Shown: positions 36,292-42,280 of the stretch, in pieces
Layout of the letters: every line of letters begins with the position of its first letter
How positions within the stretch are numbered: position 1 is the stretch's first letter
Source of the DNA: Comamonadaceae bacterium
Lineage (GTDB): Bacteria; Pseudomonadota; Gammaproteobacteria; Burkholderiales; Burkholderiaceae_C
DNA: 64,000 nucleotides
Reading direction: 5' to 3'
Assembly: GCA_027484575.1 (NCBI GenBank)
Contig: JAIXSQ010000015.1
Span: 1 to 64,000 of the forward strand
Translations under genes and position numbers: made by a program
The notes under the pieces: model-generated
What the model was told of the DNA's origin: nothing
Databases searched by the model: none
What the model saw: the letters and a program-made list of their open reading frames with translations, nothing else

Positions 36292-36605
36292 TACGTGCCA
36301 ACCTTTCCGCGCATGGTCCAGAACGTAATCGAATTAGACTGCAATGCGGTAATCGAGGCCCTGGTGGCAATGGCGGACGGAATCATGGAGATAAACCAAT
36401 CCACGCCAACCGCTGCAATTGCCGATTGGATATCGGGCGGGATGCTTAACAGCCTGGACGCAACCAGGTTGATGGCGACATTGATCCCCGTGACCGTAAT
36501 GGCACCTATGCCGAGCTGGACGAGGGCCTTCCCGGCGATGGTCCCGGCAGCATCGGCCAGCCAGGCCAGGAAGGTCGCGACAAAGCTTGTGATGAACGCT
36601 GGCAC
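36291..36605 (-). CDS. pVI-like minor coat/assembly protein (DUF2523-type)
   Basis: A 104-residue hydrophobic protein with about three membrane segments (FITSFVATFLAWLADAAG, ALVQLGIGAITVTGINVAIN and a C-terminal one). It lies between the adsorption protein and zot, exactly where the DUF2523/pVI gene is found in other inoviruses. It starts with GTG and its stop overlaps the zot start by one base. A role in virion end-cap and release is known for pVI and inferred here. Confidence 0.78.
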   Translation of the reverse strand: MPAFITSFVATFLAWLADAAGTIAGKALVQLGIGAITVTGINVAINLVASRLLSIPPDIQSAIAAVGVDWFISMIPSAIATRASITALQSNSITFWTMRGKVGT

Positions 36606-36608
36606 GGC

Positions 36609-37997
36609 TTAGGTCCCCTTCTGCTTACCCATGACGATGAACAGCCACAGCAAGCCGCCAAACGCGACGACGATGGCCTTGACCTGGTCGGTGTACTGGC
36701 AGACCCCCGTGAGGTCCATATCGACCGGCATGGGGCCAACCTGGATCGTCGTGCGCTTGAACGGGCACGAGCTGGAGACCGGAGCGTTTGGCACCAACGC
36801 CGCCAGGTCAGAGCGGACGGTGTAAAACGCGTCTGGCACGCCCTCTGTCCGCAATTGCGTCCCCTTATCAATGTCAGCCTGGTTGGTCTTGTACATCTGG
36901 CAATTGCGGGTGAATATCTCGCGTGCCAATGCGCACTCGACGGCATCGCCTTTGCAGGCAAATCCCGCATCGCAATTACCATCGAACGACCCGGCTTCTT
37001 CTCCAACGCAGGCAGCGTCTTTAGGATTGTCTTTACAGAAGTTGCTTTGCGATTGAGTTTCGCTGCTCGACGTCGAAACAGGCCGACCATTAACGGTGCC
37101 CGTCGTTGTCGTCGTCGTCGTGCATTGACCGTTCTCGCATTTCGTCGTTGACGTCCTGGACGTGTCCTCGGCCTGGGTTGTGGTGGTGCCGTCCGGATTG
37201 GTCGTCGTGGAGGTGTTCGTCTTCGTGTCCGTCTTGACGGTCTCAATCACGTTCGTGCCGTTGTCCTTCGGGATACAGGTCGGCTTGTCGTTGACGGTCC
37301 CCAGGTAGCCGCCGGGGCATTCCTGCTTAGTCGCATTGGCGGGCTGTTCAGCCTGGTAGGTGCAGCTCGCACCCGTGTACGTCACATCGCCCTCGCTGAT
37401 CGTCTTGCCTGTCGTCTTGTCGGTGTAGCGAACGACCATGCTTGACCAGGTGCCAGCGCACCCGATCGCAGTGCACACAGAGCCGCTCGGCGACGAGCTA
37501 CCAGGTGCGGACATGTAGAACGTCTGGCCCTTGAGCGTGTTGCAGACAGCCTGCTCAGGCGTGCGGCACACGCCATCGGTTCCGCGAGTCGTCCCAGTCG
37601 GGCAGGCGTTGCGCCTGAACGTGACCACGTACGGGCTGTATGCAGTGCCCGTCCGGCCTCCGCTGAATCGACAGGCGACGGACGTTGACGTTGCGGTGTA
37701 CGCATCGCAGCCAGTGGTGGCCACGTACGTGAAGCCGCGGGGGTTCTGGCAGGCGTTGATATCGCTGAGCAACTTGCCGAGTGCCTCCTGGGGCGTGGAC
37801 CCGGTCCAGGTGCGAGGGACGCACCCGTCATCCCCAGCAAGCGACCAGACGTCGGCGACCTGGGCGTGCGCAACGCCAGGCGCGATAAACGACAACGCAA
37901 CGCCGGTGGACACGATGCCCACCAGGTGCAGAGCTAGTCCGACAGCAGAAGCCAGAAGCCCGCAAGACACACGAAGAACACGACCAGGCCCATTCAT
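36609..37997 (-). CDS. Adsorption/attachment protein (pIII/TspB-like)
   Basis: A 462-residue protein. The signal peptide ends near GVAHAQ (about residue 45). A Cys-rich N-terminal part, a low-complexity Thr/Ser/Asp region (many TTTT and TSTT runs, about residues 255-325) and a second Cys-rich domain follow. A C-terminal membrane anchor (VVAFGGLLWLFIVM) is close to the end. This layout is that of filamentous phage pIII; the sequence style is close to the TspB family of Neisseria phages. The ATG follows GGGGGAGG. The Thr-rich linker probably separates the receptor-binding domain from the anchor. Confidence 0.85.
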   Translation of the reverse strand: MNGPGRVLRVSCGLLASAVGLALHLVGIVSTGVALSFIAPGVAHAQVADVWSLAGDDGCVPRTWTGSTPQEALGKLLSDINACQNPRGFTYVATTGCDAYTATSTSVACRFSGGRTGTAYSPYVVTFRRNACPTGTTRGTDGVCRTPEQAVCNTLKGQTFYMSAPGSSSPSGSVCTAIGCAGTWSSMVVRYTDKTTGKTISEGDVTYTGASCTYQAEQPANATKQECPGGYLGTVNDKPTCIPKDNGTNVIETVKTDTKTNTSTTTNPDGTTTTQAEDTSRTSTTKCENGQCTTTTTTTGTVNGRPVSTSSSETQSQSNFCKDNPKDAACVGEEAGSFDGNCDAGFACKGDAVECALAREIFTRNCQMYKTNQADIDKGTQLRTEGVPDAFYTVRSDLAALVPNAPVSSSCPFKRTTIQVGPMPVDMDLTGVCQYTDQVKAIVVAFGGLLWLFIVMGKQKGT

Positions 37998-38089
37998 CGC
38001 CTCCCCCCACGCGTGGAAATGAAAAGGACCACGACCGCAGCCGCGACCATGGTCCAGGAAGGAGCAGGGACGAGGGCCGCAGCCCTCAC
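37994..38089 (-). CDS. Tiny hydrophobic protein, candidate minor coat protein (pVII/pIX-like)
   Basis: A 31-residue frame from GTG (38089) reads MRAAALVPAPSWTM, then a Val/Ala-rich membrane segment VAAAVVVLFI and a basic tail STRGGRR. Its stop overlaps the start of the adsorption gene in an ATGA junction, like other genes of this operon, and it begins 15 bases after the major coat gene. Size, hydrophobicity and position match pVII/pIX of filamentous phages. The weak ribosome-binding site is the main doubt. Confidence 0.5.
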   Translation of the reverse strand: MRAAALVPAPSWTMVAAAVVVLFISTRGGRR

Positions 38090-38103
38090 CCCATGCTCGA
38101 CGA

Positions 38104-38310
38104 TCACAGAGCCCGGCGAGCCCACTTGGTCGACTTGATCGCCAGGACGACGGCGAACACGGCGCCACCGACGGCCAGGAGGCCGGCGATGGTGCTGGTC
38201 ACCTGGGTCGTCGCGCTCGAGGCGTCAAACACCTGGGCGGGGGCCGCCTGGGCCATCGCCAGGCCGGTCGCGACCAGGGGCAGCACGCCCGCAGCAATCT
38301 TCTTGAACAT
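38104..38310 (-). CDS. Major coat protein (pVIII-like)
   Basis: A 68-residue precursor. The signal peptide MFKKIAAGVLPLVATGLAMA is followed by a mature part of about 48 residues: an acidic/amphipathic start (FDASSATTQV), one membrane helix (IAGLLAVGGAVFAVVLAI) and a basic DNA-facing end (KSTKWARRAL). This is the classic design of filamentous phage major coat proteins. AAGGAG lies 5 bases before the ATG, the strongest ribosome-binding site in the element, as expected for the most abundant protein. Confidence 0.9.
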   Translation of the reverse strand: MFKKIAAGVLPLVATGLAMAQAAPAQVFDASSATTQVTSTIAGLLAVGGAVFAVVLAIKSTKWARRAL

Positions 38311-38349
38311 GTTTTCTCCTTGAGGTTGAGCGGTGCGAAAGTGCACCGA

Positions 38350-38367
38350 TAAGCCCCTGAGGGCTTA
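38350..38367. promoter_or_regulatory. Hairpin upstream of the major coat gene
   Basis: TAAGCCC-CTGA-GGGCTTA is a perfect 7-bp stem in the 68-base gap between the small membrane gene and the coat gene. With no T-tract it is more likely an mRNA-processing or attenuation element that separates early and late expression (inference). Confidence 0.45.
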
Positions 38368-38378
38368 CCGCTGCCATC

Positions 38379-38573
38379 TCAGTCCAGAGTCTTTCGAAGT
38401 TGCTTCAAGCACCAGGCCGTGACCCACAGAGTCACAGTCGCTGCAAACAGCGGCAGCAGGTCCTCGAACGTGGGAATGGCGGCTTGCACCTGGGCGATGG
38501 CTTGCGATGCGTCCAGCTGGACGACGACCGTGCAAGTGCCCTCGCAAACAACCGCAGTCGTTGGGTCAGCCAT
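38379..38573 (-). CDS. Small phage membrane protein
   Basis: A 64-residue protein with a hydrophilic start containing two Cys (VVCEGTCTVVV), an amphipathic centre and a C-terminal membrane helix (LLPLFAATVTLWVTAWCL) with a basic end. Its ATG overlaps the stop of the 106-residue gene (ATGA). Small proteins of this kind sit before the coat gene in many inoviruses and are taken as minor coat components; that role is inferred. Confidence 0.7.
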   Translation of the reverse strand: MADPTTAVVCEGTCTVVVQLDASQAIAQVQAAIPTFEDLLPLFAATVTLWVTAWCLKQLRKTLD

Positions 38574-38893
38574 CAGCGCCCTCCGCTGAGCTTGTGATCC
38601 CCGTGATTACCAACGGGGAGGGTGCAGACCACGCCCGCGACGGCGCGGTCGTCGCAAGCGCCGCCCACGCCTGCGGGCGCATAGTCCGCAGCCGTGCCGA
38701 GGCGCTCAAGGTCCACGATGACTGCGCGGTCCTCGGGATCGGTGCAATCCTCGACCAGCTGCATAGCCTGGTCGGGATCGCACACGACGCCGCCGCCTGC
38801 ATCGCGCAGGCTCGCGACCCACTCCGGAGAGCCGTCGTCCAGCGACGGCACCAGGAAGCGGCCGGATGCGAGGGACTGCACGACCAGGCGCAT
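38573..38893 (-). CDS. Hypothetical inovirus protein
   Basis: A 106-residue soluble protein, acidic in the middle (DCTDPEDRAVIVDLERLG), without membrane segment. It begins one base after the stop of the ssDNA-binding protein gene and overlaps the next gene by 4 bases, so it is translated as part of the phage operon. No family is recognised. Confidence 0.65.
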   Translation of the reverse strand: MRLVVQSLASGRFLVPSLDDGSPEWVASLRDAGGGVVCDPDQAMQLVEDCTDPEDRAVIVDLERLGTAADYAPAGVGGACDDRAVAGVVCTLPVGNHGDHKLSGGR

Positions 38894-38894
38894 G

Positions 38895-39227
38895 TCAGGC
38901 AGCGGCGCGGGCCTGGGCCTTCGGCGCCTCGGTGACGACAGGCACGATGGAGACCAGGACCATGTCGGCCTTGTCAGCCGCAGCGGCCTTCATCTCGAAG
39001 ACGGCCTGCGCCTTGATCGGCAGGGAGTTGCCCAGGTGGGACCACTTGTCGAACTCACCCGCATCGCCCAGCTTGAACGGACGGGTGGCGCGGCCGATGG
39101 CCTTGCCTGCGCTGTTCTCGCGCAGATCGACTTCGCAATGGAACGTGGTAGACGAGAAGGCGCGGCCTTCGATGCTGCCCTCGCTGGCCTTCACGCCGTG
39201 CACGATGACTTCCGAGTTGAAACGCAT
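38895..39227 (-). CDS. Single-stranded DNA-binding protein (pV-like)
   Basis: A 110-residue protein with an OB-like run of beta strands (MRFNSEVIVHGVKASEG, FHCEVDLRENS, AVFEMKAAAADKADMVLVSI) and an Ala/Lys tail. It follows rep directly in the operon. In filamentous phages the protein at this place coats the newly made viral strand and switches replication to packaging. The identification rests on position, size and strand pattern. Confidence 0.75.
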   Translation of the reverse strand: MRFNSEVIVHGVKASEGSIEGRAFSSTTFHCEVDLRENSAGKAIGRATRPFKLGDAGEFDKWSHLGNSLPIKAQAVFEMKAAAADKADMVLVSIVPVVTEAPKAQARAAA

Positions 39228-39247
39228 TGGTTGCTCCTATGCCCTGG

Positions 39248-40432
39248 TTAACGCCAACCGACGGCCGGGCGCAGCCCGTCAGGCGTGAAAAGCTCTTGGA
39301 CCGCATGGCGGACCTGAGCGGGTGAGAACTTGGAGAGACGGCCAGGCTTCCGAGGCGTCGCCATGACTTCGAGCAGCTCGCGCTCGGGCAGCTCGCGCAG
39401 TGCGAGCGATGCGATGGGACCGGCCACGTTGAAGAACCAGCGCACAGACCGCGTGACCTCGGCCTTGACCGTTTCAAGAGGCAGACGGCTACGACGAGGG
39501 ATAGGAACGGGATCGACCTCGCAGCAATCGGCCAGCTCCAGCAACTGGGCGTGGTAAGGCGAAAGGGCCGAGAAGAAGTCCGCGGGCCTGCGCAGAAGGT
39601 CGGACGGCAAGTCGCGCAACTTGTTGCCCAGACGAGCCTCAGCGCGAAGCCACCGAGAGCCCGCCTCGACGCCGAAAAGCTGATCGCCCTTCTCGTAGTA
39701 GTTCGTCTGCTTCCCAGCTTCCTTACTGCCAACATAGAACGAGCGAGCGCCCTTGCTACTGGCCGTCCAATCGCCGATGTTGTTCGCCTTCAGACGTTTG
39801 CCAAGCACGTCCAGGCGGCCCGCTTCGTAGTCGTCAACGATGCGAGTGATGCCGCCTGGCAGACCGTCGAAGAAGTCGAGCGCCAGGTCAACGCGAGTGA
39901 TGGTCCCGGACCTTTCGTCAACGATGGATGCGATGCGCTCGGTCCAACCAGGCGCAGCGAAGGTGCACGCAGAGCCGTAGACGTTGCAGTGCAGCGTCTT
40001 GGCCTGCGCAGCCTGGCGCGGGCTATCGCTGGACGAGCCGAAGCCGACCCAGCCGACTTCAGTGCCGCACCGTTCGATGCTGTAGCGGTGCCGGTAGAAA
40101 TCGTGGCCCTTCTTGACCACCTGGCAGACGGCGAACTCCGAGCCGAGCGCCTGGGCCACTTCCTCAGCAAGCTCCATCGCCTCCGCAGCTGGACCCACAT
40201 CGCAGTCCGGCACACGGCGCAACTCGGCGTGAAACTCGCGCAGCAGCTCGTAGCGCACTGCATCGCCTTCCGCAGCCTGGTAGAGCCGATCCTCGTGGAC
40301 CAACGGCACGTTGCGACGGAGAACGGTGAAGCGCACCCAATCCACATGGACCGGCGTGCGCGACTCCAGGCGTTCGGCCTGCAAACGGATGCGGACCTGT
40401 TCGCCGTCGAGAACGAGATTCGGCCGGGTCAC
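39248..40432 (-). CDS. Phage replication initiation protein (Rep_trans/RstA-like)
   Basis: A 394-residue rolling-circle initiator. Recognisable blocks are VHVDWVRFTV near residue 24, ITRVDLALDFFDG near 165, FYVGSKEAGKQTNYYEKGDQ near 220 and WLRAEARLGNKLRDLP near 255, the pattern of the Rep_trans family that includes CTX phage RstA. Its GTG start follows GGTGAG and overlaps the stop of the 37-residue frame (GTGA). Several in-frame upstream ATGs exist, but the family start and the coupling support 40432. Confidence 0.85.
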   Translation of the reverse strand: MTRPNLVLDGEQVRIRLQAERLESRTPVHVDWVRFTVLRRNVPLVHEDRLYQAAEGDAVRYELLREFHAELRRVPDCDVGPAAEAMELAEEVAQALGSEFAVCQVVKKGHDFYRHRYSIERCGTEVGWVGFGSSSDSPRQAAQAKTLHCNVYGSACTFAAPGWTERIASIVDERSGTITRVDLALDFFDGLPGGITRIVDDYEAGRLDVLGKRLKANNIGDWTASSKGARSFYVGSKEAGKQTNYYEKGDQLFGVEAGSRWLRAEARLGNKLRDLPSDLLRRPADFFSALSPYHAQLLELADCCEVDPVPIPRRSRLPLETVKAEVTRSVRWFFNVAGPIASLALRELPERELLEVMATPRKPGRLSKFSPAQVRHAVQELFTPDGLRPAVGWR

Positions 40433-40542
40433 AGGCTCACCGCCAAGACGATCAGCGACGCAGCGATGACGGCTGCAACAGGCACAGCGGCCCGGGCAAC
40501 CTCTCGCCAATACTCCCGGTCGCAGATAGATCGAACGCTCAT
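40429..40542 (-). CDS. 37-residue single-span membrane protein
   Basis: This short frame encodes MSVRSICDREYWREV, then a hydrophobic helix (VPVAAVIAASLIVLAV). Its ATG overlaps the stop of the upstream zinc-ribbon frame (ATGA) and its TGA overlaps the rep start (GTGA), so it is bracketed by coupled genes. The charged N-terminus and one membrane span are clear; the function is unknown. Confidence 0.55.
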   Translation of the reverse strand: MSVRSICDREYWREVARAAVPVAAVIAASLIVLAVSL

Positions 40543-41027
40543 CGCGGATCGACCCAATCAGTAGTCGTGCCGCAACGACGGCAGACGAAGTCGCGCAGCT
40601 CGCGGCCAGTCCAGCGGGCCTGCCAGGCGTGACCGAACTTGGCGCAATACTCGGAAATCGTGGCCTGGTGGCCGTGAGCGGGATTGATGCACCGGCCGAA
40701 TTGGTCTTCGCTGCACTCAAAAGTTGGAGCGATAGACTGAACCGCATGACGCCCGAAATAGCCGCCGCCATTCAAGTCGAAGTCACTCGTCAGATGCTCA
40801 TTTCCTTGCTCGCCGTTGCGATCGTTTGGGGACTGGCGATGCTGTCGGCTTACGTCGTGATCCGAGCAGCAATCAGGGACGGAATCCGACAAAGCGGACT
40901 GGTCCAAGACAGCGATTCCTGGGAAGCGACGGTCAGGGGTGCAACCCGAGCCGCCGACCCCGTCGGGAGCCGCCAAGCTAGCGGCGGGGCCGATCAGGCG
41001 GCCCGGGTTACTCGGTAAAAATTGATG
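40539..41027 (-). CDS. Hypothetical phage protein with C-terminal zinc-ribbon-like motif
   Basis: A 162-residue frame from an ATG with a good ribosome-binding site (AGGAG, 6-base spacing) directly after the three operators, so it would be the first gene of the phage operon. The C-terminal 50 residues look real: ISEYCAKFGHAWQARW and DFVCRRCGTTTDW carry a C-x2-C pair and further Cys/His. The N-terminal 85 residues have odd composition and are antisense to a plausible plus-strand gene. A shorter product from TTG at 40775 (78 residues) is possible. The stop is coupled to the 37-residue frame. Confidence 0.5.
   Translation of the reverse strand, partial: HQFLPSNPGRLIGPAASLAAPDGVGGSGCTPDRRFPGIAVLDQSALSDSVPDCCSDHDVSRQHRQSPNDRNGEQGNEHLTSDFDLNGGGYFGRHAVQSIAPTFECSEDQFGRCINPAHGHQATISEYCAKFGHAWQARWTGRELRDFVCRRCGTTTDWVDPR
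40746..41018 (+). CDS. Candidate small membrane protein, antisense to the first phage gene
   Basis: A 90-residue plus-strand frame: MTPEIAAAIQVEV, a membrane helix (LISLLAVAIVWGLAMLSAYVV) and a charged segment IRAAIRDGIRQSGL that has the look of small phage membrane proteins. No strong ribosome-binding site is seen. It lies wholly opposite the N-terminal part of the minus-strand frame 40539-41027, and probably only one of the two is expressed in that segment. Confidence 0.45.
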   Translation: MTPEIAAAIQVEVTRQMLISLLAVAIVWGLAMLSAYVVIRAAIRDGIRQSGLVQDSDSWEATVRGATRAADPVGSRQASGGADQAARVTR

Positions 41028-41049
41028 CATTGGCGGCTCCTGCAATAGC

Positions 41050-41066
41050 GCCAACAGGCTGTTGGC
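41050..41066. promoter_or_regulatory. Phage operator O1
   Basis: GCCAACAG-G-CTGTTGGC, a perfect 17-bp inverted repeat between the divergent operon and regulator gene. Confidence 0.7.
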
Positions 41067-41087
41067 ATGGGGCGGGACTCTGCCATT

Positions 41088-41104
41088 GCCAACAGTCTGT
41101 TGGC
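41088..41104. promoter_or_regulatory. Phage operator O2
   Basis: GCCAACAG-T-CTGTTGGC, identical in both arms to O1, with its centre 38 bases away. Confidence 0.7.
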
Positions 41105-41122
41105 AAGCCCCTGAGATACGAT

Positions 41123-41139
41123 GCCAACGCACTGTTTGC
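41123..41139. promoter_or_regulatory. Phage operator O3 (degenerate)
   Basis: GCCAACGC-A-CTGTTTGC keeps most arm positions of O1/O2 and is centred 35 bases from O2, 30 bases before the regulator start. Confidence 0.55.
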
Positions 41140-41168
41140 GTGCAAACAACATGTAGGGAATGCCGAAT

Positions 41169-41435
41169 ATGCAAAGCACGATGACTCTGCTAGAGGCCGC
41201 ACTGGCGAAGCAGCCCGCGCCTTACTGGCACGATCAGTTAAAGCTTTCGCGCAATGCGCTGCACACAGCAAAGGCACGGGGCCACCTGTCGCCAGCCATC
41301 GCAGGAGCCCTGGCAGAGAAGCTGGGCGACGACCCGCAGAAGTGGATCGTGATCGCGGCCTTGGAGAGCGAGAAGGACAGCGCCTGCAAGGACACGATGC
41401 TCCGGCGTTTCGCCCGAGCGTTCAGAGACTCCTGA
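41169..41435 (+). CDS. Small phage regulator (Cro/DUF3693-like)
   Basis: An 88-residue protein with a helix-turn-helix-like part: APYWHDQLKLSRNALHTAKA, then HLSPAIAGALAEKLGDDPQKW and the family-like ending VIAALESEKDSACKD. Small regulators of this pattern occur in filamentous phages of proteobacteria. It is divergent from the phage operon across three repeated 17-bp operators, so it is the likely repressor. The start at 41169 follows TAGGGA by 9 bases; an ATG at 41160 is possible. Its stop codon touches the attR core. Confidence 0.72.
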   Translation: MQSTMTLLEAALAKQPAPYWHDQLKLSRNALHTAKARGHLSPAIAGALAEKLGDDPQKWIVIAALESEKDSACKDTMLRRFARAFRDS

Positions 41436-41442
41436 TCCAGCG
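41430..41442. repeat. attR of the inovirus prophage, with displaced host gene end
   Basis: TCCTGATCCAGCG is the right copy of the 13-bp repeat. Bases 41432-41455 read in frame as Leu-Ile-Gln-Arg-Ala-Leu-Ala-stop, the native end of the acyl-CoA dehydrogenase whose body stops at the left junction. Confidence 0.78.
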
Positions 41443-41519
41443 GGCACTGGCCTGAGCGCGCCGGGGCGGTTGCACCTGGTCACAGCACGGCCGCGCCTGC
41501 GCCCGTACAAACCCGGTCC

Positions 41520-41840
41520 ATGCAACCGATCGCCTGCCTCCTCCTGCCTGCCGCGCTGCTCGCGCTGCCCACCCTGGCCCTGGCCGACCACGATGACCAC
41601 GACGGCCACCGCCGCGGCTCCTACAAGCAGGAGTACTGGGACGGTGCCTGCAAGGTCGAGCGCAAGTGGAAGAAGAACGGCGAGTTCAAGGAGGAGCGCA
41701 AGTGCCGCCCGCAGCCGGCGTACGTCGTGCAGCAACCCGCCGTCGTGGTGCAGCAACCCGCCGTGGTCTACGCGCCCGCGCCGGTCGTGGTGGCGCCCAG
41801 CCCGGGCGTGGTGATCCAGGGCACCATCCGGCTGCCCTGA
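41520..41840 (+). CDS. Small secreted protein with VVQQPAV repeats
   Basis: A 106-residue exported protein: signal peptide (MQPIACLLLPAALLALPTLALA), a His/Asp-rich start (DHDDHDGHRR), a Cys-pair domain (WDGACKVERKWKKNGEFKEE, then RKCRP), and a C-terminal tail with tandem VVQQPAVV and Pro/Val repeats. It is the first host gene right of the prophage. The function is not known; the His/Asp cluster might bind metal. Confidence 0.7.
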   Translation: MQPIACLLLPAALLALPTLALADHDDHDGHRRGSYKQEYWDGACKVERKWKKNGEFKEERKCRPQPAYVVQQPAVVVQQPAVVYAPAPVVVAPSPGVVIQGTIRLP

Positions 41841-41875
41841 GCGCGCGCCGCGCTGCGGTATCGTCGCGGCCGCCC

Positions 41876-42280
41876 ATGGCCGCGATCCTTCCCACCGCCG
41901 ACTGCCCCTGTGGCCGCACCGACGCCAAGGGGCGGGTGCGTGCCTACGCCGCCTGCTGCGGCCCCTGCCATGCCGGCACGCCGGCGCCGGATGCGCAGGC
42001 GCTCATGCGCTCGCGCTACAGCGCCTACGTGCTGGGCCTGATGGAGTACGTGCGCGCCACCTGGCATCCCTCGACCTGTCCCGCCGACCTCGCGCCCGAC
42101 GCCGGCACGCGCTGGCTGGGGCTGGAGGTGCGCGACCACCGCGCGCTGGACGACGACCATGCCGAGGTCGCGTTCGTGGCCCGCTTCCGGGTGCAGGGCC
42201 GCGGCGGCCGGCTGCAGGAGCGCAGCCGCTTCGTGCGCGAGGGCGGCCGCTGGTTCTACGTGGACGGCGATGTCGCCTGA
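41876..42280 (+). CDS. YchJ-family protein
   Basis: A 134-residue protein of the YchJ (UPF0225) family. The N-terminal zinc-type motif CPCGR with CCGPCHAG is followed by ALMRSRYSAYVLGLMEYVRATWHPST and a cystatin/NTF2-like beta domain ending RWFYVDGDV. It lacks the second SEC-C motif of longer members. The next gene overlaps its end by 11 bases. Confidence 0.85.
   Translation: MAAILPTADCPCGRTDAKGRVRAYAACCGPCHAGTPAPDAQALMRSRYSAYVLGLMEYVRATWHPSTCPADLAPDAGTRWLGLEVRDHRALDDDHAEVAFVARFRVQGRGGRLQERSRFVREGGRWFYVDGDVA

Larger units (their letters stand above)
33788..41442. mobile_element. Integrated filamentous phage (inovirus), about 7.64 kb
   Basis: The element is bounded by a 13-bp imperfect direct repeat in the 3' end of an acyl-CoA dehydrogenase gene. 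It carries the full inovirus set: Rep (40432), ssDNA-binding protein (39227), small membrane proteins, major coat protein (38310), adsorption protein (37997), pVI-like protein (36605) and Zot/pI (36291), all on the minus strand and mostly overlapping, plus a serine recombinase and a plus-strand regulator. Codon use is visibly less GC-biased than the host genes. All core genes look intact, so it may be able to excise. It has no sign of a XerCD/dif site; the recombinase is the likely integrase. Confidence 0.9.

Noticed and set aside
37531..38022. 163-residue plus-strand frame over the phage adsorption gene
   Set aside because: No ribosome-binding site or membrane/enzyme motif, and wholly antisense to the coherent signal-peptide-bearing gene.
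33788..41442. dif-type XerCD integration of the inovirus
   Set aside because: The junction repeats do not resemble a 28-bp dif site, and they fall in a coding gene end next to a serine recombinase.
41238..41756. 172-residue minus-strand frame crossing attR
   Set aside because: Not a gene in the integrated state: its frame is mostly the complement of the host secreted-protein gene. Its phage part matters only as the predicted recombinase extension in the circular form.
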